A DNA stretch of 64,000 bases from Pseudomonas violetae (GTDB lineage: Bacteria > Pseudomonadota > Gammaproteobacteria > Pseudomonadales > Pseudomonadaceae), in contig NZ_JAKNRW010000004.1 of NCBI RefSeq assembly GCF_023072615.1, positions 124,001 to 188,000 on the forward strand, given 5' to 3'. Positions 11,874 through 20,302 of this stretch are shown here, piece after piece. How positions within the stretch are numbered: position 1 is the stretch's first letter; every line of letters begins with the position of its first letter. Below the pieces are notes generated by a model that did no database searches, was not told the origin of the DNA, and saw only the letters and a program-made list of their open reading frames with translations. A program made the translations under genes and the position numbers.

Positions 11874-12500
11874 ATGCAACCGATCAAACTCTACAACTTC
11901 CCGCGGTCCGGCCATGCGCACCGCGTTGAGCTGATGCTGTCCCTGCTGCAATTGCCCGCCGAGCTGATATTCGTCGACTTGGCCAAAGGTGCCCACAAGC
12001 AGCCTGAATACCTGGCGATCAACGCGTTCGGGCAAGTACCGGCACTGGATGATCAGGGGGTGATTCTCACCGACTCCAATGCGATCCTGGTTTATCTGGC
12101 GCAGAAATACGGTAACGGGCGCTGGTTGCCCACGGATCCTGCAGGAGCCGCCAAGGTTCAGCGCTGGCTCTCGGTTGCTGCAGGGCAGATTGCTTTCGGT
12201 CCGGCTCGTGCCCGATTGATCACTGTGTTCGGTGCGCCCTACAACGCGGAAGAAGCCATCACTCGCGCCCACGATCTGCTCAAAATAATGGATCACGAAC
12301 TGGCTGATACGACTTGGCTGGCGGGCAACGAGCCGACGATTGCCGACGTCTCTGCCTACAGCTACATTGCCCATGCGCCTGAAGGCAATGTGTCACTCGA
12401 GGATTACGCCAACGTGCGCGCTTGGCTCGCCCGTGTTGAAGCCTTGCCAGGGTTTGTGCCGATGCCGCGCACCGTCGCCGGCCTGCAAACCACTGCCTGA
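11874..12500 (+). CDS. Glutathione S-transferase family protein
   Basis: 208-residue GST with an N-terminal thioredoxin-like domain (MQPIKLYNFPRSGHAHRVEL; NAFGQVPALDDQG with the cis-proline; LTDSNAILVYLA with the glutathione-binding Asp-Ser) and a C-terminal all-helical domain ending LARVEALPGF. It probably conjugates or reduces an electrophilic substrate with glutathione in the cytosol; the substrate is unknown. The start at 11874 has an AGCGGAG ribosome site and begins the conserved fold, while an in-frame ATG at 11820 would add 18 residues lacking homology. The next gene begins 19 bases after the stop, so they form an operon. Confidence 0.92.
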   Translation: MQPIKLYNFPRSGHAHRVELMLSLLQLPAELIFVDLAKGAHKQPEYLAINAFGQVPALDDQGVILTDSNAILVYLAQKYGNGRWLPTDPAGAAKVQRWLSVAAGQIAFGPARARLITVFGAPYNAEEAITRAHDLLKIMDHELADTTWLAGNEPTIADVSAYSYIAHAPEGNVSLEDYANVRAWLARVEALPGFVPMPRTVAGLQTTA

Positions 12501-12518
12501 TGCAGGGGAGACGCCGTT

Positions 12519-14549
12519 ATGGACCGTTCACCGTGGCACGTCGGCGAAAGACAGTTGCAAGAGCAGGTCGGAGTAGCCGAGCGCATGGAGGCATTCGGGC
12601 GTAGGGTGATTCGCCGCGAGATGCCGGACCAGCATCGCCAGTTCTATCAGCAACTGCCGTTCATGCTGTACGGCGCGGTGGATGCCAACGGCGACCCGTG
12701 GGCCAGCGTGCTTGAAGGACCGCCTGGATTCGCCCAGTCTGCGCAACCCGGCGTATTGCATTTCGACAGCCTGCCAAGTGCCGACGACCCTGCTCAATTG
12801 ACCGAAAGCGCAGCGCTCGGCCTCCTGGGCATCGAGCTGCACACCCGGCGCCGGAATCGCCTTAATGGCCATGTCGGCAACCTGACGGCCAAGGGCTTTG
12901 ACGTCACGGTGGACCAGTCCTTCGGCAACTGCCCGCAATACATTCAGTTGCGTCAGTTCCACTCAGTGCCGCTGGCCGACCCTTCGCTGCGCATCGCTGA
13001 GCACCTCGACGCGTTGGATGACGCGGCCCAGGCGATGATTGCCGTCGCCGACACCTTCTTCGTGGCCAGTTATGTAGACATCGACGGCGAGCGCGCGGTG
13101 GACGTCTCGCATCGTGGCGGCCAAGCCGGGTTTGTACAGATCCAGGGCAATCGCCTGACGATTCCGGACTTCGCCGGGAATTTGCACTTCAACACCTTGG
13201 GCAATCTGCTGGTTAATCCCCGGGCAGGCCTGTTGTTCATCGATTTCAGTTCCGGCGATCTGCTGCATCTTACTGGGCGCACTGAAATTATCTTCGGAGG
13301 CCCCCAGGTCGAGGCTTTTCAAGGGGCTGAACGACTGTGGACCTTCGAGGTAGAGCGCGTGGTGCGGCGGCCCGCAGCCCTGGCTCTGCGCTGGCGCTTC
13401 GACGGCGTTTCGCCCAACAGCCTGATGACAGGTACCTGGGAGCAGGCGGCTGCGCGGTTGCAGGCCCAGGCGTTCGGCGATCGCTGGCGACTGTTGCGGG
13501 TGGTACGCATCGAAGCGCAAAGCCGTAACATCCGCTCGATTTATTTCGAGCCCGCAGATGATGCGGGATTGCCGGTGTTCCTGGCCGGTCAGCATCTGCC
13601 GCTGCGATTTAATTTCGGTGGTGAAAACCACATTCGCACCTACAGTCTGTCGAGCGCACCCTCCGACGACTTTTTCCGCATCAGCGTGAAGCGCGAGGGT
13701 CTGGTGTCTTCGTTCCTGCACGATCAGCTCAAGGTCGGTGATGTGCTGGAAGCTCGTGCACCCCAGGGGCATTTCACCGTGGCGCCCCACGAACGGCGGC
13801 CTTTGGTGTTGCTGGCGGCAGGCGTTGGCATCACCCCATTGCTCTCGATGTTGCGCGAGGTGGTGTATCAAGGGCTGCGCACCCGACGCATTCGTCCTAC
13901 GTGGTTGTTCCAGAGTTCACGCACCCTCGACGATCAGCCATTTCGCGCAGAGCTGGATCAACTTATCGAGGCTGCGGGAGACGCGGTGCGGGTGCTGCGC
14001 CTGCTTAGCCAACCCGAAGAGGGGTTACTGGAGGGCGAGGACTTTGATCTGAGCGGACGGATCGATACCGCGCTGCTCAATACCGTCCTTGAGGTGGATG
14101 ACTACGATCAGCTGGATTTTGTCCTCTGCGGTCCTGGCAGCTTCACCCAAGGCCTGTACGACAGTCTGCGGGAACTGGATATTCGCGACTCAAGGGTTCA
14201 CGCTGAAACCTTTGGCCCATCGACTCTGCAACGCCAGCCCGACCCTGATGCCGTGGTGATCGAACAACCACCGGCGGCGACTACCTCGGTGCCGGTGGTG
14301 TTTCAGCGATCAGCCAAGGAGGCCCGCTGGCAGCCAGACGGTGGTAGTTTGCTGGAGTTGGCGGAGAGCCGTGGCTTACGTCCGGAATTCAGTTGCCGAG
14401 GCGGTTCATGCGGCACCTGCAAGACGCGTCTGGTCAGCGGCCAGGTGAATTATCCACAGCCTCCAGCGGAGGTTCCCGATGAGGGGCAAGTGTTGATCTG
14501 TTGTGCGGTGCCGGCGCAGGGATCACAGCCGTTGGTTCTTGATCTGTAG
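12519..14549 (+). CDS. Three-module oxidoreductase: PNPOx-like flavin domain, FNR reductase and 2Fe-2S ferredoxin
   Basis: A 676-residue fusion. Residues 1 to about 310 resemble pyridoxamine-phosphate-oxidase-like FMN-binding proteins (FMLYGAVDANGDPWASVLEG, then FVASYVDIDGERAVDVSHRG). The middle is a ferredoxin-NADP-reductase module with the FAD motif RTYSLSS and the nucleotide motif LLAAGVGITPLLSML. The C-terminus is a plant-type ferredoxin with cluster cysteines at about 626, 631, 634 and 661. Electrons probably run from NAD(P)H through FAD to the iron-sulphur centre or to the N-terminal flavin. The substrate is unknown, and co-transcription with the GST suggests detoxification. The stop codon lies in the stem of an inverted repeat. 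Confidence 0.9.
   Translation: MDRSPWHVGERQLQEQVGVAERMEAFGRRVIRREMPDQHRQFYQQLPFMLYGAVDANGDPWASVLEGPPGFAQSAQPGVLHFDSLPSADDPAQLTESAALGLLGIELHTRRRNRLNGHVGNLTAKGFDVTVDQSFGNCPQYIQLRQFHSVPLADPSLRIAEHLDALDDAAQAMIAVADTFFVASYVDIDGERAVDVSHRGGQAGFVQIQGNRLTIPDFAGNLHFNTLGNLLVNPRAGLLFIDFSSGDLLHLTGRTEIIFGGPQVEAFQGAERLWTFEVERVVRRPAALALRWRFDGVSPNSLMTGTWEQAAARLQAQAFGDRWRLLRVVRIEAQSRNIRSIYFEPADDAGLPVFLAGQHLPLRFNFGGENHIRTYSLSSAPSDDFFRISVKREGLVSSFLHDQLKVGDVLEARAPQGHFTVAPHERRPLVLLAAGVGITPLLSMLREVVYQGLRTRRIRPTWLFQSSRTLDDQPFRAELDQLIEAAGDAVRVLRLLSQPEEGLLEGEDFDLSGRIDTALLNTVLEVDDYDQLDFVLCGPGSFTQGLYDSLRELDIRDSRVHAETFGPSTLQRQPDPDAVVIEQPPAATTSVPVVFQRSAKEARWQPDGGSLLELAESRGLRPEFSCRGGSCGTCKTRLVSGQVNYPQPPAEVPDEGQVLICCAVPAQGSQPLVLDL
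14450..14458 (+). other. Perfect DnaA box in the oxidoreductase gene 3' end
   Basis: TTATCCACA, followed by GC as at the other plus-strand boxes, within codons between the third and fourth cluster cysteines. Confidence 0.4.
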
Positions 14550-14582
14550 GAGCTGTCTCGTTCCACGACACAGCTCCTACAG
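14544..14582. repeat. Inverted repeat overlapping a stop codon
   Basis: Perfect 13-base arms CTGTAGGAGCTGT (14544-14556) and ACAGCTCCTACAG (14570-14582) with a 13-base loop. The TAG of the preceding gene is part of the left arm. This is the TGTAGGAGC-type Pseudomonas repeat, here acting as the only visible end-of-operon structure between convergent genes. Confidence 0.8.
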
Positions 14583-14620
14583 GGGCCATAGCGCCATGAA
14601 CAACACGACAACCAGCCAGG

Positions 14621-15751
14621 TCACGCGTAAGCCAACGATTTCTCGGCCAACAGCTCTTCATATAGAGCCGCCCACTTGCGCCCCATCTCGTCAGCGGTGA
14701 ACAACTGCCGATAACGCGCCTGCGCTTTCACCCCCATCTGCGCCGCCAGCGCCGGATTTTCCCACAAGGTGCGCATCGCCTCACGAAACGCCTGTGGATT
14801 ACTTGGCGGCACTACCAGCCCGGTCTCGTTGTGGATATTGATGTAGCTGGTGCCTGTGCCGATCTCGCTGGAGATCATCGGCTTGCCATACATCGCGCCT
14901 TCGAGCAGCGAAATGCCGAATGCTTCAGAACGCAGGTGCGACGGGAACACCACCGCGTAACTCAGCTCCAGCAGGGCCACCTTGTCCTCGTCACCGAGGA
15001 ACCCGAGGAAGTGCAGATTGCGCAGCCCAAGAGTCTTGGCCTGGGCATGCAGCTCTTTTTCCAGGGGACCTGCGCCCACAATCACCACCGGATAATTCAG
15101 CCCCTGCATGGCGTCGAGCAGAATATGCAGACCCTTGTAATAACGCATCACCCCGACAAACAGGAAAAACTTGGCGCCCAGCTGCTGGCGCCAGCGCTCC
15201 GTGCGCGCCGCATCAGGCGGTGGATAACCAGACTTTTCGAGCCCATAGGTAATGACCCTGGTCTTCTCGCGGTAGTCCTTCAGCACATCGCTTGTGTGAA
15301 AATAGTTGGGCGAAGCCGCGACGATGCGGTCGGCGCTGTCGAGGAATCGACGCATCAAGGGCCGATACAGCGTGAGCAGATGGCGCTGGCGAATGATGTC
15401 CGAGTGATAGCTGACCACGCAGGGTTTCTTGGTGGCGGTGCAGAAATGCACCAGGTCCATGAACGGCCAGGGGAAGTGATAATTGACCACGTCCGCTTCG
15501 GCTGCCAGCTCGCGGAATTGCTTGAAGACGCTGTAGGAAAATCCCGTAGAGGCCAGCTGAAAATCCATCCTGGCCTGATGAACCTGGTGCTCGCGGATCT
15601 GCAACACGCCCGGCGCGGGGTTGTTGCTCAATGTCAGCACGGTGCTGTCGATACCATGGCGGGCGCCGCTTTCGCTCATCTGGAAGATGACTTGTTCAAT
15701 GCCGCCCATGGAGTCAGGCAAATAGGTTTTATAAAAGTGCAGAACTCGCAT
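14621..15751 (-). CDS. wbpZ: D-rhamnan glycosyltransferase WbpZ (GT4)
   Basis: GT-B glycosyltransferase of 376 residues, last gene of the common-antigen operon. The N-terminal Rossmann half starts MRVLHFYKTYLPDSMGGIEQ. The C-terminal donor-binding half has FFLFVGVMRYYKGLHILLDA and the EX7E motif EAFGISLLE. By position and length it corresponds to P. aeruginosa WbpZ, which adds the first D-rhamnose to the lipid-linked GlcNAc primer. It acts at the inner face of the cytoplasmic membrane using GDP-D-rhamnose. The start at 15751 is one base beyond the wbpY stop; a longer in-frame start at 15844 would run deep into wbpY and lacks homology. Confidence 0.9.
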   Translation of the reverse strand: MRVLHFYKTYLPDSMGGIEQVIFQMSESGARHGIDSTVLTLSNNPAPGVLQIREHQVHQARMDFQLASTGFSYSVFKQFRELAAEADVVNYHFPWPFMDLVHFCTATKKPCVVSYHSDIIRQRHLLTLYRPLMRRFLDSADRIVAASPNYFHTSDVLKDYREKTRVITYGLEKSGYPPPDAARTERWRQQLGAKFFLFVGVMRYYKGLHILLDAMQGLNYPVVIVGAGPLEKELHAQAKTLGLRNLHFLGFLGDEDKVALLELSYAVVFPSHLRSEAFGISLLEGAMYGKPMISSEIGTGTSYINIHNETGLVVPPSNPQAFREAMRTLWENPALAAQMGVKAQARYRQLFTADEMGRKWAALYEELLAEKSLAYA

Positions 15752-15752
15752 A

Positions 15753-16883
15753 TTAGTCTCCCATGGCCTGGCGGTAGGCGCGGGCGGTGACCTTCGCGCA
15801 ACGCTCCCAGGAAAAAAGCTTGGCTCGATGCAGGCCTGCCGCACGGCAGGCCTGCCAATGCGTAGGGTCTTCGATCAGCCGGGTCATCGCATCACGCAAG
15901 GAGTCCGGATCGTCCGGTTGTATGTAATTGCCGGCGTCGGCGGCAACTTCGGGCATCGCCGATGCACCGGTGAGTATCACAGGGGTGCCACTGGCCATCG
16001 CTTCCAGCACCGGCAGGCCGAAACCTTCGTACAGGGAAGGGAAAACCAATGCCTTGGCACCAGCCAACAGTTGCGCCAGGTCTTCATCCGGCAGATACCC
16101 AAGCAGGCACACATGGCCAGCTGCGAGGGCTGCACGCAATTCGTCGTTGAACTGCTCGCGCTGCCAGCCGGCCATCCCGGCGATTAGCAATGGAAAACGC
16201 TGGCGCACGGCTTCGGACAGTCGGGCATGGGCACGCAGGGCGAGGGTCAGGTTCTTGCGCGGTTCCAGGGTGCCGACGCACAGAAAATACTCCCGGGCCT
16301 CGACGCCGTGAGCTTTGAGCACCTGATCAATGGACTCGTCCGATCTGGGGTGGAATCGTGCTGCTACGCCGAGGGGCGCGACGACAAAACGCTCGGCTGG
16401 CAGTGCGAAATAGTCCTGTGCCTCGTCGGCAATACATTGTGAGTCCGTCAGAATCAGACGCGCCTGCTGCACGCCATCTTCCAGGCGCCGTTCAATCTCA
16501 CGCAGACGTGCCGGCGGCTGGGTTTCGGGAAAGTGCAGATGCGTCAGGTCGTGCACAGTGATGACCGTCGGGCCATCGAACGACAACGGCCACAGGCTCG
16601 GCTCGTGATACAGATCGATGCCCTTGGAACAGCTCTGGTCGAAACGTTTCTGCTCCAGCCAGCGCCGTGCCTGATAGGCCCCGGGGATTTGGCGCAGCAA
16701 TGGCGTCAGCCGTGAGTATCCCGGCATCGCGGCCTCGGGCAGTGCTGAACTCCAGCCCCAGCCATGGAACAGTGCCAAATCAACGTCCGGCTCCTGGGCG
16801 AGAGCGTTCACCAGTTCGGCGACGTAATGCCCGATACCGGTTCTCGGCGCCTGGAGGATGCGTGCGTTAAGGGCAATTCGCAT
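15753..16883 (-). CDS. wbpY: D-rhamnan glycosyltransferase WbpY (GT4)
   Basis: GT4 glycosyltransferase of 376 residues. It opens MRIALNARILQAPRTGIGHY, the usual start of this family (G-x-G-x-Y loop). The donor half contains FLCVGTLEPRKNLTLALRA and the EX7E motif EGFGLPVLE. In P. aeruginosa WbpY extends the rhamnan with alpha-1,3 linkages; this assignment rests on synteny (wbpX-wbpY-wbpZ order) and length. The start overlaps the wbpX end by 17 bases. An upstream in-frame start at 16985 would add 34 residues encoded inside wbpX and was rejected. Confidence 0.88.
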   Translation of the reverse strand: MRIALNARILQAPRTGIGHYVAELVNALAQEPDVDLALFHGWGWSSALPEAAMPGYSRLTPLLRQIPGAYQARRWLEQKRFDQSCSKGIDLYHEPSLWPLSFDGPTVITVHDLTHLHFPETQPPARLREIERRLEDGVQQARLILTDSQCIADEAQDYFALPAERFVVAPLGVAARFHPRSDESIDQVLKAHGVEAREYFLCVGTLEPRKNLTLALRAHARLSEAVRQRFPLLIAGMAGWQREQFNDELRAALAAGHVCLLGYLPDEDLAQLLAGAKALVFPSLYEGFGLPVLEAMASGTPVILTGASAMPEVAADAGNYIQPDDPDSLRDAMTRLIEDPTHWQACRAAGLHRAKLFSWERCAKVTARAYRQAMGD

Positions 16884-18243
16884 GCTGGCTCTCAGGCACT
16901 TGGGCCTCTTTGTGCAGGTTACGCTCAATGCGCTCCACCAGTTGCGCACTCGCTTCGCGCCAGGACAGCCAGCGCCAGTCATCAAGGTTCAGCGCTGCCG
17001 GAAACACGCCATTGCTTTCAATGCCAATCACCAGGTCGGCCAGGCTCTGCGGCTCGGCAAGGTCGAAATACGCCATGTAATCGCCGCCGATTTCGCGAAA
17101 CACCGGTATGTCGCTGGCCATCGCTGGCAGCCCGCGCTGCATGGCTTCCACCAGCGGCAAGCCAAACCCTTCGACGTAGGACGGGAACACCAGCGACGTG
17201 GCGTGGGAGTAAGCGTGTTCCAGGCTCCGGTCCGACAGGTCGTTGAACATGAACAGGCGCTTGTTCAATTCAGGATGACGGCGGATACGCTCGACCAGGG
17301 CCTCGCATTTCCAGCCGATCTTGCCGACGATGCACAACCGCGCCTGCGACCCGGCCGCCCAGGCGCGCTCGAAGGCATCCAGCAGGTAGGCGTGGTTTTT
17401 CCGCGGCTCGATGGTGCTGACCATCAGGAACACCGGCTGCGGCTTTTTGAACATGTCCAGCAGGCCTTGGTCGACGGACGAACGCGCGTCGCTCAAATCA
17501 AGTTCCGAGCCCAGGTGGAAATAGTCGAACCAGCGCTGCGCAACTTGTTCATTGCCAACCCGCCGCACCATCTCCTCGTGGACCTGATCGCGAATGGTGG
17601 TGGAAATCGCTACATAACCATCGGCGGTGCGGGCGATCCAGTCGAACCATTCATTGAATACCTTCACCAGACCGGCATCGCAGAACTGCGGATGAGTCAG
17701 GGGAATCAGGTCGTAAATCACCGAGACAATCCCGACGCCGTCACGCTTGAGCTGCTCTGCCAGGGGAAAAAAGTTGGCGTGCCAGGACGAGTCCAGCAGC
17801 ACCAACTGGTCTGCGGCCCGATGCTGCAATGGTACACAACGCTCGGGCACCTTCTGACCTTTCAGCACCCGGTCGAGCCCGCGCATTGGCAGGCTCAGGC
17901 AGGCGAAAGCGGCGAGGCGGCACCCCACGTAGAGTACGCGGCGGGCAAACTTCGATTCGCTGAAAGGGCGGCGTCGTTCCAGTGTGCGGTGGCGCAACCA
18001 GAACAGGTTGGCCATCTGTTCGAGCTTCACCCGCAGGCTCATAAGGTCGAGTTTCGGCGTCTCCAGCGGCGCCAGGCTCTTCACCTCGAACAACGCGCCG
18101 TTGATCATCACCACGGGAATGCATTCACGAGTCGAATCCGTAGCCGGCAGTTGCTGGATGACGTTGCGCACCACCCGTTGAATACCTGAGTTGGCGTGAG
18201 GATGTTCAAATACGTAGGTGCATTCCACCAGCAGTCGGGTCAT
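16867..18243 (-). CDS. wbpX: D-rhamnan glycosyltransferase WbpX (GT4)
   Basis: GT4 glycosyltransferase of 458 residues, longer than WbpY and WbpZ because of an extended N-terminal half, as in P. aeruginosa WbpX. It starts MTRLLVECTYVFEHPHANSG. The donor domain shows FLMVSTIEPRKNHAYLLDA and the EX7E motif EGFGLPLVE. WbpX is thought to add the alpha-1,2 linkage of the repeating D-rhamnose trisaccharide. Its ATG overlaps the wzt stop in ATGA, so the two are translationally coupled. Confidence 0.88.
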   Translation of the reverse strand: MTRLLVECTYVFEHPHANSGIQRVVRNVIQQLPATDSTRECIPVVMINGALFEVKSLAPLETPKLDLMSLRVKLEQMANLFWLRHRTLERRRPFSESKFARRVLYVGCRLAAFACLSLPMRGLDRVLKGQKVPERCVPLQHRAADQLVLLDSSWHANFFPLAEQLKRDGVGIVSVIYDLIPLTHPQFCDAGLVKVFNEWFDWIARTADGYVAISTTIRDQVHEEMVRRVGNEQVAQRWFDYFHLGSELDLSDARSSVDQGLLDMFKKPQPVFLMVSTIEPRKNHAYLLDAFERAWAAGSQARLCIVGKIGWKCEALVERIRRHPELNKRLFMFNDLSDRSLEHAYSHATSLVFPSYVEGFGLPLVEAMQRGLPAMASDIPVFREIGGDYMAYFDLAEPQSLADLVIGIESNGVFPAALNLDDWRWLSWREASAQLVERIERNLHKEAQVPESQHANCP

Positions 18244-19505
18244 CGCGATACCTCTGAATCGGTGGCTTCGATCGCGCTTTCACTGGAGCGACTGATACTG
18301 GTTTTGGCCTCAAGCCACGAGCAGCCGACAAAGTCTTCGCGACGGTTGTTGATCACGTGAAAGACCAGCCCGTAGTCGCGCCACTCGAAATTGCGGTCCA
18401 GGTGAGAGTCCAGTCGCGACAGGCTCAGGGCCACCGAGTAGTTGCCCTTGCCCAGGCGCATGTCGAAGGCGAATCGGTAAGTCACACGCTCGCCGGCGCT
18501 CAGGTCGGTGAGGGCCTTGTCGATGCGGTGGGTATTGATGCCGTACATGGGTTGGCCGAGGCGATCCTTGATCATGAAGCCGAGGATCAGTCGCTCGATG
18601 TCCTGGCGAACTTCGACTTGCACCTCCAACACCATTGCCTGCCCGACCTCGGCCACTTCTACCGAGCGACCCTTGGGATCAAGCAGGCGCACGCTGAGAA
18701 TGCCGGCTTCGCCTGTGCCGGAAATAGTTTGCACCTGCCCGTTGGCGAGCATCTCCTGGCGGACCGTCTGGCCCTCGCGCTGGGCGAGCATGGCGTTGTA
18801 GTAGTCCATCACCTCTTCGGGCTTGCCGCGCATGGCCATGCGCCCGTTTTCCAGGAGGATGGCGGTATCGCAAATCGACTGGATCGCCGAGCGATCGTGG
18901 GACACGATCAGCAGCGTGGTGCCGGCCTTGCGAAAGTTGCGGATGCGGTCGAAGCTTTTGTGCTGGAAGTAGGCGTCACCCACGGACAACGCTTCATCGA
19001 CGATCAAGATATCGGGTCGGCGCGCTGTAGCCACGCTGAACGCCAGGCGCATCTGCATGCCGCTGGAGTAGGTGCGGACAGGCTGGTCGATGGCCTCGCC
19101 AATTTCGGCAAAGCTTTCGATTTCCGGCATCAGTGCTTCGATTTCCTCGACCTGCATGCCGAGCAGTTGGCCCGCCATGAAGGTGTTCTGGCGACCGGTG
19201 AAATCCGGGTGGAAACCCATGCCCAATTCCAGCAGCGCGGCGACTCGACCTTGCAGCTGAATTTCGCCGCAGGTGGCCTGGGTGGTGCCGGTGATCATCT
19301 TCAACAAGGTGCTTTTGCCGGCTCCGTTGACCCCGACAATACCCACGGCTTCGCCGGGCTGGATCTCGAAGTCGACACCCTGCAGCACCCAGTGCAAGTG
19401 ATGGCGGGTGGGTGAGAACGGCACCAGCCATTCAAATAGCCGGCTCCAACGATTCGGGTATTGCTTGTAGGCCTTGCCCAGGCCACTGACGCGTATATGT
19501 CCCAT
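18240..19505 (-). CDS. wzt: ABC transporter ATP-binding protein Wzt with C-terminal polymer-binding domain
   Basis: ATPase subunit (421 residues) of the exporter that moves lipid-linked D-rhamnan to the periplasm. The P-loop GVNGAGKST is at residues 58-66, the signature SSGM at 147-150, Walker B ILIVDE at 166-171 and the switch His at 203. After about residue 265 comes an extra beta-rich domain (AGILSVRLLDPKGRSVEV to WRDYGLVFHVINNRREDF) like the carbohydrate-binding module of E. coli O9a Wzt, which recognises a capped chain end. The two methyltransferase genes in the neighbouring operon could make such a cap. It overlaps wzm by one base (TGATG). Confidence 0.95.
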   Translation of the reverse strand: MGHIRVSGLGKAYKQYPNRWSRLFEWLVPFSPTRHHLHWVLQGVDFEIQPGEAVGIVGVNGAGKSTLLKMITGTTQATCGEIQLQGRVAALLELGMGFHPDFTGRQNTFMAGQLLGMQVEEIEALMPEIESFAEIGEAIDQPVRTYSSGMQMRLAFSVATARRPDILIVDEALSVGDAYFQHKSFDRIRNFRKAGTTLLIVSHDRSAIQSICDTAILLENGRMAMRGKPEEVMDYYNAMLAQREGQTVRQEMLANGQVQTISGTGEAGILSVRLLDPKGRSVEVAEVGQAMVLEVQVEVRQDIERLILGFMIKDRLGQPMYGINTHRIDKALTDLSAGERVTYRFAFDMRLGKGNYSVALSLSRLDSHLDRNFEWRDYGLVFHVINNRREDFVGCSWLEAKTSISRSSESAIEATDSEVSR

Positions 19506-20302
19506 CAGAGCTCATCCACCATTTCACCAACACGCTGGCGGAAAAGCCGCAGCCCCATCACGCAGAACAACAGCCCGATGACCAGCAGCGGGATCAACGA
19601 ATTCCAGTTCGGCCATTGGTTGTAGAGAAACAGATTCTGGTAACTGCTCATCAGCGCAGTCATCGGGTTCAGTTCAATCAGACGCTGGATGCCTGGCGGC
19701 AGGATCGACAGTGGGTAAACGATTGGCGTCAGCCAAAACCAGAACTGCAGGCAGATCCCGAAAAATTGCCCGACGTCGCGGAAGAACACATTGAGCACGC
19801 CTAGGATCATCCCCAGTCCGGCGGCGAACATCACCTGCAGCATCAGCAGCGGCACCAGAGCCAGCAATGCCAGGCCCGGAAGCCGCCCGCTGATCAGCAG
19901 GAAGCCAAGGAACAATCCCAGGATGATCGCGAAATTGATCCCGGCATTGAGCAGCACGATCACCGGCAGGCAGATACGTGGGAAGCTGATTTTCTTCAGC
20001 AGGTTGGCGTTCTCCAGAAACATGCTCTGGCTGCGCGTGGTGATCTCGGCAAACAGGCCCCAAGTCAGCAGGCCGGCGCACAAATAGACGCTGTAGGCCA
20101 GGCCATCATCCACACCCGGCAGGCGGGCGCGCATGATGGTGGAGAAGATCACCGTGTAGACCACGATCATCGACAGCGGGTTTAGGACGGTCCACAAGGC
20201 ACCGAATAGCGAGTTGCGGTAACGCGCCTGAAACTCTCTTTTGACGCTGCCGAGGATGAAACCCCGGTAACTCCACATCGATTGGTAAAGATTACGCAGC
20301 AT
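19505..20302 (-). CDS. wzm: ABC transporter permease Wzm for D-rhamnan
   Basis: Membrane subunit (265 residues) of the polysaccharide exporter, ABC-2 family. After an amphipathic N-terminus (SVKREFQARYRNSLFGALW, typical of O-antigen and teichoic acid permeases) there are about six membrane segments, the last ending ahead of LRLFRQRVGEMVDEL. It pairs with Wzt. It starts directly after the wbpW stop with no spacer. The export genes sit between the nucleotide-sugar genes and the glycosyltransferases, as in P. aeruginosa. Confidence 0.95.
   Translation of the reverse strand: MLRNLYQSMWSYRGFILGSVKREFQARYRNSLFGALWTVLNPLSMIVVYTVIFSTIMRARLPGVDDGLAYSVYLCAGLLTWGLFAEITTRSQSMFLENANLLKKISFPRICLPVIVLLNAGINFAIILGLFLGFLLISGRLPGLALLALVPLLMLQVMFAAGLGMILGVLNVFFRDVGQFFGICLQFWFWLTPIVYPLSILPPGIQRLIELNPMTALMSSYQNLFLYNQWPNWNSLIPLLVIGLLFCVMGLRLFRQRVGEMVDEL

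Noticed and set aside
16858..19415. Long plus-strand frames opposite wbpX and wzt
   Set aside because: The minus-strand genes show complete glycosyltransferase and ABC motifs; the opposing frames show none.
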